From Candidatus Zhuqueibacterota bacterium (GTDB taxonomy: Bacteria > Zhuqueibacterota > Zhuqueibacteria > Zhuqueibacterales > Zhuqueibacteraceae): a stretch of DNA of 64,000 nucleotides. The stretch lies in assembly GCA_022616415.1 (NCBI GenBank), contig JAKEEU010000368.1:1-64000 (forward strand), given 5' to 3'. The notes under the pieces are model-generated. The model ran no database searches and was not told the DNA's origin. It saw nothing but the letters and a program-made list of their open reading frames with translations. Below are positions 48,483 to 57,204 of the stretch, piece by piece. The first letter of the stretch is position 1, and every line of letters begins with the position of its first letter. Both the position numbers and the translations under genes were made by a program.

Positions 48483-50701
48483 ACTTTCTTGAGCAAGTCC
48501 GTGAATCGTGGATCAGACCGCAGGCGGTCGCATCTGGGGTCTATTTTGAGGAAAACCAGCCAGCCATCGCGTTCTTCATAGGCCTTTTTCAGCCACTCGA
48601 ACGCCTGATCTTTTTCGTTGAGCCCCACATACACGGCTGCCGTGAAATACCGTGAAACATACCGTTCCTTCGATAGCGCGCTCACCTCTTGGAGAATCTT
48701 CCGCGCTTCGTCTGTCCTTCCTGACATCGCATGGGTGCAAGCGGGAACAACATTAAACGCGTCATCACCCAAGAGCGATATCCCTTTTTGAAATTCCATG
48801 ATGGCTTCGTCATATCTTGATTGTTGCTCGTAAATCCACCCAAGGTGGATGTGTACGGTGCTGAAGTTCGGATCCATCTCAAGTGTCTTGAGGCCTTGGT
48901 CAACCGCCTTGTCGTGCTGGCGGGCAAAGTGCAAAAGCCATCCATGCGACGAATTTATTACCAGCGAGAGCGGATCAAGCTCTTGCGCTCGTTGGATTTC
49001 TGCAAGGCTTTCTTCGGTGCGGCCCATTGGCATCAAAAAGACCGCGTACCAAAGGTGAGCTGTTGCATAGCCGGGGTTGAGATCAATAGCACGTTTAAAT
49101 TCCTGTTCGGCAGCCAACCAATCCCAATCGTAAGCCCACTTAACAAATCCCAGGGAAGTATGAGCTTCGCTCAATGCATCATCAATTTCCAGTGCCTTCT
49201 GCGCTAATGCCTTGGCTTTGGGGAATGCCTCCTTCGGTGGGAGATAGGTGTAAAACCCGAGGATAATGAAGCAGTCGGCCAGCCCCGAATATGCCAGAGC
49301 GTAGGCCGGATCCTTTTCGAGAGCCTGGTTGAAATACTGCACGGCCTGCTGCAGCCCACCTTCATATCTTTTGTTCCAAAAGTAGCGGCCCTTCAAATAC
49401 AGGTTATACGCTTCAAAATTCTCGGTATAGCGTTTGATCAGCGGCGCTTCCTGTCCACTTATCAATTTGATCTTCAGGGTATTGACAATCGTTCGCGTAA
49501 TGTCATCCTGGATGGCGAATACATCCTCCAGCTCACGGTCGTATTTCTCAGACCAGAGATGATAGCCATCTTCCACATTGACGAGCTGGGCGGTGATCCG
49601 CAGCCGATTGCCGGCTTTGCGCACGCTTCCTTCCAACACGGTGCTGACGTTCAACTGTCCACCAACTTTACGAATGTCATAAGCCTGGCCTTTAAATTGA
49701 AAGCCGGAGGACCGCGAAACCACCCGCAATCCTTCGAGCTTGGCCAACGCATTGATCAACTCTTCGGCCATGCCATCGCAGAAATATTCTTGATCTTTTT
49801 GCGGGCTTAGGTCCGAAAACGGCAACACCGCGATGGAAGGCGCCGGCTTCTTTGCGCTTGTTGATTCTTTGATGGACTCAGATTCGAGCTGCTTTTTGAG
49901 AGCGCTTAAATCAGCCAGCATTTCATTGATATGCTGAAAGCGCTTGTCCGCATTTTTGGCGATGGACTTATTCACCATGCGTTCCAGCGCCGTTGGCACT
50001 CCGGCGCGTAAATCCGCCAGCGGTTTCGGCTCTTCATGTATAATTGAATACATCACCGCCTGCTCATATTCGCCTTTGAAAGGCAATTGGCCGGTGAGCA
50101 TTTCGTACAGGACAACGCCGAGCGACCAGATGTCGGTGCGGTGATCGACCTCTTCGCCGCGAGTTTGTTCAGGCGACGTGTAAGCCGTAGTGCCGAGGGC
50201 CGTGCCAGGCTTAGTGAGTCGCGCATAGCCGGCGAGCTTGGCAAGGCCGAAATCGAGAATCTTCACAATGCCGTCGTTCGTCACAAAGATATTCGCCGGT
50301 TTGATGTCCCGATGCACAATCCCTTTCTCGTGCGCTTTCGCTAAACCCTGTGCAATTTGAATGGCGAGATCAATCACACTGTCCACTGATAGCTGACCAC
50401 TGGCCACTTTCTTCTTCAGCGTCTCACCCTCGTAATAGGCCATGGCAATAAACATCTGCCCATCTTCGGTTTCGTCGATTTCATAGATAGTACAAATGTT
50501 GGGATGGTCCAAAGCTGAAGCCGCTTTGGCTTCGTGAATGAAGCGCTTTTTCTCTTCTTCATCCGCGCTGAGATGAGGCGGGAGAAATTTCAAGGCGACG
50601 AAGCGGTCGAGCTTGAGGTCTTGGGCTTTGTAGACCACGCCCATGCCTCCGCCGCCGAGTTTCTCGAGGATTTTGTAATGAGAAATGGTTTGGCCGATCA
50701 T
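48467..50701 (-). CDS. Ser/Thr kinase with FlgO-like and TPR domains (kinase 8)
   Basis: It has 744 residues from ATG 50701. The kinase is complete (LGGGGMGVVYK, FVALKFLPP, HRDIKPANIF, DFGLAKLAGY, YTSPEQTRGE). No membrane helix is obvious. A FlgO/TolB-like domain starts SIAVLPFSDLSPQKDQEYFC and is followed by TPR repeats (for example YALAYSGLADCFIILGFYTY and HIHLGWIYEQQSRYDEAIMEF). Unlike kinase 2 the whole protein may be cytoplasmic. A heptamer repeat is translated as SGQLSVDSV near codon 108. The C-terminal codons come from a palindromic repeat. Confidence 0.92.
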   Translation of the reverse strand: MIGQTISHYKILEKLGGGGMGVVYKAQDLKLDRFVALKFLPPHLSADEEEKKRFIHEAKAASALDHPNICTIYEIDETEDGQMFIAMAYYEGETLKKKVASGQLSVDSVIDLAIQIAQGLAKAHEKGIVHRDIKPANIFVTNDGIVKILDFGLAKLAGYARLTKPGTALGTTAYTSPEQTRGEEVDHRTDIWSLGVVLYEMLTGQLPFKGEYEQAVMYSIIHEEPKPLADLRAGVPTALERMVNKSIAKNADKRFQHINEMLADLSALKKQLESESIKESTSAKKPAPSIAVLPFSDLSPQKDQEYFCDGMAEELINALAKLEGLRVVSRSSGFQFKGQAYDIRKVGGQLNVSTVLEGSVRKAGNRLRITAQLVNVEDGYHLWSEKYDRELEDVFAIQDDITRTIVNTLKIKLISGQEAPLIKRYTENFEAYNLYLKGRYFWNKRYEGGLQQAVQYFNQALEKDPAYALAYSGLADCFIILGFYTYLPPKEAFPKAKALAQKALEIDDALSEAHTSLGFVKWAYDWDWLAAEQEFKRAIDLNPGYATAHLWYAVFLMPMGRTEESLAEIQRAQELDPLSLVINSSHGWLLHFARQHDKAVDQGLKTLEMDPNFSTVHIHLGWIYEQQSRYDEAIMEFQKGISLLGDDAFNVVPACTHAMSGRTDEARKILQEVSALSKERYVSRYFTAAVYVGLNEKDQAFEWLKKAYEERDGWLVFLKIDPRCDRLRSDPRFTDLLKKVGLRP
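50376..50411 (-). repeat. CAGTNNT heptamer repeat inside kinase 8
   Basis: On the minus strand GCCAGTGGTCAGCTATCAGT and GGACAGT keep a 7-nt period within the coding frame. Confidence 0.6.
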
Positions 50702-50782
50702 TTTAATTCCTTGAATTATCGCATACGCAAAGATGCACAAGTTTCTTGGCAATGTCAAGCCTGGCGTCCAAATGAATTCGGT

Positions 50783-50814
50783 ATTGACATTGGCTCATTG
50801 ATTCGTTATATTTT
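50783..50814 (+). promoter_or_regulatory. Bacteroidota-type promoter of cargo module 5
   Basis: TTG at 50783, 20 nt spacing, then TATATTTTG at 50806, ahead of the MazF-like module. Confidence 0.6.
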
Positions 50815-50859
50815 GTTTGCAAAGGATCTATCAAAGCAATTTATCTTTGGAGAATTAAA

Positions 50860-51123
50860 ATGACTATCGAGACGATCCGTTTAAATCAAGATAACACCCT
50901 GCCGCCGACCTTGCTTTCCAGATTCGGATTCGAGGAGCAAAAACCTTTCAAGGCCGTGTTGAGCACAATGGGAATCCTCTTATTGAAGGAATCGGCCTCT
51001 TTAAGCGATATCATTTTGACTTTGGAAGAACTTAAAACAATCTATGCCAACGAGCTTCGGGAATTGGATAAGGAATGGGACGATTTCACGCTTTCCGAGG
51101 AACTGTTGAGTTCCGATTTTTAA
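50860..51123 (+). CDS. Putative antitoxin of a MazF-like toxin
   Basis: The 87 residues form an acidic, helical protein (SLSDIILTLEELKTIYANEL and DKEWDDFTLSEELLSSDF). The end is rich in Glu and Asp, as in many antitoxin tails that wrap the toxin. No DNA-binding motif is certain. GGAG lies 6 nt upstream. The toxin-like gene starts 12 nt later. Confidence 0.65.
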   Translation: MTIETIRLNQDNTLPPTLLSRFGFEEQKPFKAVLSTMGILLLKESASLSDIILTLEELKTIYANELRELDKEWDDFTLSEELLSSDF

Positions 51124-51135
51124 CTGGGGGCTTGT

Positions 51136-51597
51136 ATGGCTGTAGAACTGGCAAAAGATTTCTCTCGAGGCAGCATCTATTTTGTTGACCCATTAACTCC
51201 ATTGGTCACCTGCCCTGGGTGTAACCATAATTTTGTGGCCAAATACTCTGCAAAAGTAGAAAAATTCACCTGTGATAAGTGTGGAAACGAATGTGATCCG
51301 GATTTTGTCCAAAGAGGAAAACGTCCGGTATTGATTATCCAAAATCCCACCTTTGATTTCTTCAACACCATTACTGTTATCCCTATCACCTCGCAAGAAA
51401 AAGCTAAAGACAAAGTTGGTGCTGTTTACATATCCAAAGGCAAACCCTCGGGGTTAAGTAAAGACTCTTGGGCTTTAGTCTGGCAAATTCGAACGATTAA
51501 CAAGAATCTCTTCTTTAAGGAAAATTATCTTGGCAAGGTTTCAGCCAAAAAACTAAAAGAGATAAAAACTACCCTGAAGAAACATTTGCTTTTATGA
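51136..51597 (+). CDS. MazF/PemK-like toxin with a zinc-ribbon insertion
   Basis: The 153-residue protein has MazF-family segments: RGSIYFVDPL at residues 11-20, KRPVLIIQN at 62-70, ITVIPITSQE, WALVWQIRTINKNLF and a C-terminal helix KKLKEIKTTLKKHLLL. MazF-type toxins cut mRNA. Between the first two strands, where MazF has a short loop, about 40 residues carry CPGC (26-29) and CDKC (46-49), a zinc-ribbon module that ordinary MazF proteins lack. The paired upstream gene is a plausible antitoxin. Confidence 0.8.
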   Translation: MAVELAKDFSRGSIYFVDPLTPLVTCPGCNHNFVAKYSAKVEKFTCDKCGNECDPDFVQRGKRPVLIIQNPTFDFFNTITVIPITSQEKAKDKVGAVYISKGKPSGLSKDSWALVWQIRTINKNLFFKENYLGKVSAKKLKEIKTTLKKHLLL

Positions 51598-51663
51598 ACA
51601 TGCTTTGCCGTAGTTAAGCATGAAAACATGAGCCATCTATGAAAATGCGCCCTTCATCCTACG

Positions 51664-53913
51664 TTATTCCTCCAACCCGATTTTCTGCAACAACTCTTCA
51701 AACCTCGGATCCGAGCGCAGGGCGTCAAAAGTAGGTTCGGTCTTGAGCCGAAATAGACCATTCCGCTCTTCATAAGCCTTGTTGAGCCATTCGAATGCTT
51801 GATCCTTCTCTCCCAACCCCGTATAGACCCAGACAAAATCAAGCGGGGCGACATACTGCTGCTTTGACCTCTCCTCAAGCTCGTGGAGCACTTTCCGCGC
51901 CTCCTCTTTCCTGCCCGACCCGGCGTAAACCATTCCAAGCGCCGCCAGCCAAAATGTATTCCCCTTCCAAAGCGGTATCACCTTTTGAAATGCGGCAATC
52001 GCTTCTTCATACATTGCCTTTTGAAAATAAGCAGCAGCGATGAACCCGAGCGCCGCGACCGAGTTAGGATCCATCTCGAGCGCCTTCTGGCACTCCTGGA
52101 TGGCCTGATCGTACTGGCGGGCCATGTAAAACACATAGCCCGCAAACGCGTTTGCGAGCAGCGAGAGTGGATCAAGCTCCTGGGCTTGCTTGGCCTCAAT
52201 AATAGCTTCGTCAAAGCGGCCCATCCATGCTAAACACAGAGCATAATAACTGTGCGCTAAAGCGTAGCTCGGGTTGAGCGCAATCGCGCGCTGGAATTCT
52301 CGCTCAGCGCCAGGCCAGTCCCAATCGTAATACGTTACAATCATGCCCAGCGAAGCATGGGACTCGGCAAGGTTCTCGTCGATCTGCAGCGCCTTCTCCG
52401 CCGCTGCCTTGGCTCTTGAAAAGGCCTCCTTGGGCGGGAGGAAATGATAGACACCAAGCACAGAATAGGAGTCGGCCAGTCCGGTGTATGCCAGGGCATA
52501 GTCAGGATCTTTTTCCAACGCCTGGCCGAAACATTCGATTCCTTTTTGCAGCAGCCCTTCATACCGCTTATTCCAATAGTAGCGGCCTTTTAAATACAGG
52601 TGATAGGCTTCCAGATTCTCGGTATACTGTTTCACCAGCGGCGCGCTCGGCTCGCCGATCAACTTGATTTTCAAGGCGGTGACGATTTGCTGGGCGATAT
52701 TGTCCTGGATGGCAAAGATGTCCTCCATCTCGCGGTCGTATTTCTCGGACCAGAGATGGTAGCCATCGGCCACGTTGACGAGCTGCGCGGTAATGCGCAC
52801 GCGGTTGCCGGCTTTCCGCACGCTGCCTTCCACCAGCGTCTCCACATGGAGTTTCCTGCCGATTTCCCGAACATCCGACTTTTCCCCTTTGAATGAGAAC
52901 GCCGTGGTTCGGGCCACCACCTTCAAGCTCTCGATCTTGGTCAACGCATTGATCAGCTCTTCGGCCATGCCATCGCAAAAATATTCCTGATCCTTTTGCG
53001 GGCTTAAATCCGCAAACGGCAACACCGCGATGGAAGGCGCGGTTTTCTTTTCGTCAACGGCTTTTTTTGCGGACTCCAATTCAAGCTGCTTTTTGAGAGC
53101 GCTTAGATCAGTCAGGATCTCGTTCGTATTTTGGTAGCGTTGGTCAGAATTCTTGGTCATGGCCTTTTCGATCATCTGCTGTAATTGGGCTGGAACGCCA
53201 GCTCGTAATTCTGCAATCGGCTTCGGCGCCTCATGAATAATTGAATACATCACCGCCTGCTCATATTCGCCTTTGAAAGGCAATTGGCCGGTGAGCATTT
53301 CGTACAGCACAACGCCGAGCGACCAGATGTCGGTGCGGTGATCGACCTCTTCGCCGCGAGTTTGTTCAGGCGACATGTAAGCCGCGGTGCCGAGGGCCGT
53401 GCCAGGCTTGGTGAGTCGTGCTTGGCCAGCGAGCTTGGCAAGACCGAAATCGACGATCTTCACCAATCCGTCGTTGGTCACAAAGACATTCGCCGGCTTA
53501 ATGTCGCGATGCACAATGCCCTTCTCGTGCGCCTTCGCCAAGCCCTGTGCAATTTGAATGGTGAGATCAAGCGTTTGGTCAATGAGCAATAGTCCCCGCT
53601 CAATTTTCTTCTTGATGGTTTCGCCTTCGTAATAGGCCATGGCTATAAACATCTGCCCGTCTTCGGCTTGCCCTTCAGTGGTCTCGTCTATTTCATAGAT
53701 CGTGCAAATGTTCGGATGATCCAGTGCCGAGGCTGCTTTGGCTTCTTGAATGAAACGCTTCTTTTCTTCTGCATCCGCGCTGAGATGATGCGGGAGAAAC
53801 TTCAAGGCGACGAAGCGGTCGAGCTTGAGGTCCTGGGCTTTGTACACGACGCCCATGCCCCCGCCGCCGAGTTTTTCTAAAATTTTGTAATGAGAAATCG
53901 TTTTGCCGATCAT
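51664..53913 (-). CDS. Ser/Thr kinase with FlgO-like and TPR domains (kinase 9)
   Basis: The 749-residue protein resembles kinase 8: LGGGGMGVVYK, HRDIKPANVF, DFGLAKLAGQ and YMSPEQTRGE in the kinase, then SIAVLPFADLSPQKDQEYFC, then TPR repeats such as ALAYTGLADSYSVLGVYHFL. It lacks the CAGTNNT heptamer (its codons read IERGLLLIDQTLDL), which shows that the repeat was gained or lost among the paralogs. It ends LLQKIGLEE. A kinase relic broken by palindromes lies directly upstream. Confidence 0.92.
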   Translation of the reverse strand: MIGKTISHYKILEKLGGGGMGVVYKAQDLKLDRFVALKFLPHHLSADAEEKKRFIQEAKAASALDHPNICTIYEIDETTEGQAEDGQMFIAMAYYEGETIKKKIERGLLLIDQTLDLTIQIAQGLAKAHEKGIVHRDIKPANVFVTNDGLVKIVDFGLAKLAGQARLTKPGTALGTAAYMSPEQTRGEEVDHRTDIWSLGVVLYEMLTGQLPFKGEYEQAVMYSIIHEAPKPIAELRAGVPAQLQQMIEKAMTKNSDQRYQNTNEILTDLSALKKQLELESAKKAVDEKKTAPSIAVLPFADLSPQKDQEYFCDGMAEELINALTKIESLKVVARTTAFSFKGEKSDVREIGRKLHVETLVEGSVRKAGNRVRITAQLVNVADGYHLWSEKYDREMEDIFAIQDNIAQQIVTALKIKLIGEPSAPLVKQYTENLEAYHLYLKGRYYWNKRYEGLLQKGIECFGQALEKDPDYALAYTGLADSYSVLGVYHFLPPKEAFSRAKAAAEKALQIDENLAESHASLGMIVTYYDWDWPGAEREFQRAIALNPSYALAHSYYALCLAWMGRFDEAIIEAKQAQELDPLSLLANAFAGYVFYMARQYDQAIQECQKALEMDPNSVAALGFIAAAYFQKAMYEEAIAAFQKVIPLWKGNTFWLAALGMVYAGSGRKEEARKVLHELEERSKQQYVAPLDFVWVYTGLGEKDQAFEWLNKAYEERNGLFRLKTEPTFDALRSDPRFEELLQKIGLEE

Positions 53914-53937
53914 GACATCACCTTACAGGCGCAGCCT

Positions 53938-54101
53938 CAAATCAACAAACTGAAGAATTGGCCGCCGCCGAGCCTATGGCCGTAGGCTTTTCGAGGATTT
54001 TGTCCCGCTGTACCCGTTCATTCTTAATTTCATTATGGAAGGAAAATCGGGGAAAAGCGGGATAGTGGGAGGCTATGTCCGTAGATGATTCAGCCAATCA
54101 T
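53938..54101 (-). pseudogene. Kinase N-terminal relic interrupted by three palindromic insertions
   Basis: From ATG 54101 the kinase start MIG...HY-KILEKLGGG can be pieced together only by removing three inserts: TACGGACATAGCC near 54071-54083, a CCCGCT...GCGGGAC block at 54003-54062, and CTACGGCCATAGGC at 53973-53987. All three are palindromic or have inverted ends. Confidence 0.65.
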
Positions 54102-54201
54102 TGTGGTAATCAATTTTATAGCGATCCATTTACAAAATAGACAATTTTTTCGAAAACGCAAGTACGTTCCATAGAAAAGCCAGCTCAATTTGCCGATCAC
54201 A

Positions 54202-54242
54202 AAATAAAAAAGGCGGTTCCATCCGTGCGAATGGAATCGCCC
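54202..54242 (-). terminator. Rho-independent terminator after the acyl-CoA synthetase gene
   Basis: On the minus strand GGCGATTCCAT pairs with ATGGAACCGCC around an 8-nt loop, followed by TTTTTTATTTT. It ends the transcript of 54291-56171. Confidence 0.85.
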
Positions 54243-54290
54243 ATTTCGTCGCGTCAGACTCCTACTTCCAATTTCGTTAAGAAATTTTTT

Positions 54291-56171
54291 CTATGTCCAC
54301 TCGATCTTGTGCTTGATAGTAAATCGATCCAGCCGGCTGTCGATTTCTTCTGCGAGGGCAGCACGATTCGTCCCGGCGGGAGCGGCGATCTTGATCAGCG
54401 CCAACGTGCCGTGCAATTTGTCTTCGCCGGCCTCGACTGTGATGGCGAGGTCTTTAGTCCTTAATGGCGATAACCCTTCACTGAAGACTTTTTCGACTTG
54501 TTGCCATCGCAGCGGCGGTTTGAAGATCTTGCCTATCGCGGTCAGCGGCATTTGCTTCACAATGATCACTTCTTTCGGCATCGCTGGCTGCTCGGCAATG
54601 CGCGTTTCGAGAAATTTCAGCAGCTCTGTTTCGGTGGCCGTGCTTCCAGGCCGCAGCTCTACGTAGGCCACAGGCAACTCACCGGCATAAGTATCGGGTT
54701 TGCCCACTACCGCTGCCAGAGCGACGGCTGGATGCTCGGCCAAGGCTTCCTCGATAATCGCCGGATCAATGTTATGCGCGCCCCGAATGATCAAATCCTT
54801 CGCGCGTCCGGTGATGTAGATATACTGGTCCTCGTCGAGATAACCAATATCGCCGGTGATGAGCCAGCCGTCGTCAGTGAGCGTGCCCTGGTTTTGTTGT
54901 GAATCCAAATAGCCTGGGAAAACACCAGGGCTTTTAACCAGGATGACACCTTTTTCATTCGGCCCGCATTCACCACTCGGCATGCCATCGGGGCCCAGGG
55001 CAACGATCTTCAACTGGCAGTAAGGGAGCCTGATGCCAGCGGATCCAATCCTGGCCTGCCCCTCTACTGGGGTCATTGTTATAAACCCTCCGGCTTCGGT
55101 CATACCGTACGCCTGGCAGATTGGCATACCAAATTGCTTTTGCCAACGCCTTTCGACTTCCATAGGCAGGGCCGAGCCACCGGTAAGGGTGTACTTGATG
55201 GAACCGATGTCTGCGCCTTCCAGTGGAACGTCCAGCAAGGCTACCAGATTGGTCGGGACGCCGCCGATGTGAGTGGGCCGGTACCGTTCCACCAGTTTCC
55301 AGTGGTTGCGCAAAGCTGCCGGATGGCGCAGGCCAACCGGTGTAACCATCACGATCTGTGCGCCTCCGGCGAATACAGATAGAGAGCATACGATCGCGCC
55401 GGCGACATGGAACAAAGGCAGCACCATGAACAAGGCGGAATCAGATGGACAACTCCAGAAGTGGGCGGTGTTCCAGGCGATGTAGATGTCATTGCCGTGC
55501 GTATGGGCGGCTATCTTGGGTGAGCCGGTCGTGCCGCCGGTGTGGAAGTAGATGGACGGATCATCCCGGGAAAACTTGCGCCCGCTCACCAGTCTGTCGG
55601 CAGGATACTTCCCGATCTCCTGATCAAAGCTCAATACGTTCTTGTCTTTGTCGCCGGGACCAACTTGCAGCACAACTTTGAGGCTGGGGATTTGCTTGCG
55701 AATGGCCTCGACCTTTTGCCAAATATCCAGCATCGGATGCGGTCCCAAAGCCACCAGCACTTTGGTTTTCGCTGCATTCAACAACTCGGCAATCTGCTTC
55801 GCGTTCAGCAGGAAGTTGATGGGATTGGCGATTCCCGCTGCCGTCGCTCCCCACATCGTGAATTGCGCCTGGGGCAGGTTGGGCAGCAGTAAGGAAACCA
55901 CATCGCTTGGGCCTACCCCAAGAGCGTGAAACATATTGGCCGCCTGGTTGATGCGACCGATGAACTGGCGATAGGTGATCCGAACCGGCTCTTCGTTCGG
56001 CTCGCCCTTCGCCAAAAAGGTGATGGCAGTGGCATTTGGTCTGTATGCTGCTGCCGCGCTGATTAACTCGTAGATGCTCTGGCACGAAAGAACGCTCTCC
56101 CAAGAGGCGCTCCGCTCAATGTCGAGCACGTCTCGCAAGCCGGTGATCGGCTTCTGAACTTCGATGATCAT
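54291..56171 (-). CDS. AMP-forming acyl-CoA synthetase
   Basis: The 626-residue enzyme activates a fatty or other carboxylic acid to acyl-CoA through an acyl-AMP. The AMP-binding P-loop is YFHTGGTTGSPKIAAHTH, and the later core motifs are YGMTEAGG, LITGDIGYLDEDQYIYITGR and the C-terminal catalytic lysine in LTAIGKIFKP. Substrate is not evident. After the usual core it carries a short extra C-terminal part ending KHKIEWT. It is followed by an intrinsic terminator. The neighbouring DUF374 acyltransferase suggests lipid metabolism. Confidence 0.92.
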   Translation of the reverse strand: MIIEVQKPITGLRDVLDIERSASWESVLSCQSIYELISAAAAYRPNATAITFLAKGEPNEEPVRITYRQFIGRINQAANMFHALGVGPSDVVSLLLPNLPQAQFTMWGATAAGIANPINFLLNAKQIAELLNAAKTKVLVALGPHPMLDIWQKVEAIRKQIPSLKVVLQVGPGDKDKNVLSFDQEIGKYPADRLVSGRKFSRDDPSIYFHTGGTTGSPKIAAHTHGNDIYIAWNTAHFWSCPSDSALFMVLPLFHVAGAIVCSLSVFAGGAQIVMVTPVGLRHPAALRNHWKLVERYRPTHIGGVPTNLVALLDVPLEGADIGSIKYTLTGGSALPMEVERRWQKQFGMPICQAYGMTEAGGFITMTPVEGQARIGSAGIRLPYCQLKIVALGPDGMPSGECGPNEKGVILVKSPGVFPGYLDSQQNQGTLTDDGWLITGDIGYLDEDQYIYITGRAKDLIIRGAHNIDPAIIEEALAEHPAVALAAVVGKPDTYAGELPVAYVELRPGSTATETELLKFLETRIAEQPAMPKEVIIVKQMPLTAIGKIFKPPLRWQQVEKVFSEGLSPLRTKDLAITVEAGEDKLHGTLALIKIAAPAGTNRAALAEEIDSRLDRFTIKHKIEWT

Positions 56172-56267
56172 TGTTAGTACCTCCTTGTCATAGGCTTCGC
56201 TTCGTTCGGAATGACAACTGCTAGTCCATTAAAAGTTAAATCTTTGCAGAAAAAGCAAAAACATTCA

Positions 56268-56400
56268 TCCCGCTAAGAGCGGGACAAAGACGCAGAGTTT
56301 CCGCAAAGAAAATCTTTATTCATTCATGTTCAATACGATTTCGTGAATGCCATACATGCTTTTCTTTGCGGGTTCTTTGCGTCTCTGCGTCTTTGCGTGC
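56268..56400. repeat. Palindromic block with 'TTTGCGTCTTTGCG' word-like repeat
   Basis: TCCCGCT-AAG-AGCGGGA at 56268-56284 is followed by AAAGACGCAGAGTTTCCGCA near 56286 and its partly inverted copy TTTTCTTTGCGGGTTCTTTG at 56360 running into GCGTCTCTGCGTCTTTGCG. The arms span about 115 bp. The type is widespread in intergenic DNA of environmental bacteria. The 259-bp gap has no gene. Confidence 0.6.
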
Positions 56401-56430
56401 GCTTTTCTTTTTGGTTCCGGCTTGTCCGGT

Positions 56431-57135
56431 TTATGCCTCAGCACCGCTCATTCGCTTGGCCAGTAGCTCCGCTGCCTCTGCGAAATTGGTCTCCGTCACG
56501 GTAAGGGGTTGCTCAAAGACGACAGTGATTCGAGCGAACGGCAGCGGCACGAGCTTTCGGTCCCACCATCGCAAGCGCACAACCGGTTTCGCCTCGCATC
56601 GAACCGGCACGACTGGCACGCCACTCTCCAGGGCGATATGGAGTACTCCTTTCTTCAGGACTCGGCCAGGGCCTCTCGGTCCGTCCGGCGCGATGGCGGT
56701 CGACCAACCTTGTTTGAGCAGGCCAGCCAACGTGGCGGCTGCTTGGCGACCTTCTTCACCGCCAGACCCCAACAGAATTCGAACGCCCATCAGTCGAAGG
56801 ACAATGTGGACGGGCTTCATGTAGGCAGCAGGATGCGCCATCATTGCGTACCGGCGGTGCGACCTCACCAATGTAACGAACAACAGAAACCCCACCTGAT
56901 GCCAAAAGCAATAGATACAATTCTCACACCCCGTCAAATTTTCTCTGCCCTCGATGCGCACGCGACACGTGAGATGCAGAAGATGGAAGACGGCCCAGCA
57001 TCCGAAGCCGGCGAGCCACGAGTAGCCCAGCCAAATCGGACGCCAGAACCACGGGACATTATCAACGCGGTATCTCGCCTTTGTCTTCGATGCCGTACAC
57101 AGATTGCACAGTTTTTCTGAGGCCTCACTCAACAT
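56431..57135 (-). CDS. DUF374 lysophospholipid acyltransferase-like protein
   Basis: The 234-residue protein shows the DUF374 pattern: a membrane-proximal helix (SWLAGFGCWAVFHLLHLT), the acceptor-side motif IYCFWHQVGFLL with the catalytic-type His, GGEEGRQAA and the acyltransferase block IAPDGPRGPGRVLKKG followed by SGVPVVPV. Such proteins acylate lipid A or phospholipid precursors at the inner membrane. Four cysteines near the N-terminus and at TGCENCIYC are unusual. The start at 57135 has no strong ribosome site. Confidence 0.85.
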   Translation of the reverse strand: MLSEASEKLCNLCTASKTKARYRVDNVPWFWRPIWLGYSWLAGFGCWAVFHLLHLTCRVRIEGRENLTGCENCIYCFWHQVGFLLFVTLVRSHRRYAMMAHPAAYMKPVHIVLRLMGVRILLGSGGEEGRQAAATLAGLLKQGWSTAIAPDGPRGPGRVLKKGVLHIALESGVPVVPVRCEAKPVVRLRWWDRKLVPLPFARITVVFEQPLTVTETNFAEAAELLAKRMSGAEA

Positions 57136-57204
57136 TGTCTGTCTAACTTATAAATTATTTTTTTTGACTTTCGTGCATCTTGCTTACTCCTTTAACTGCT
57201 GTTT

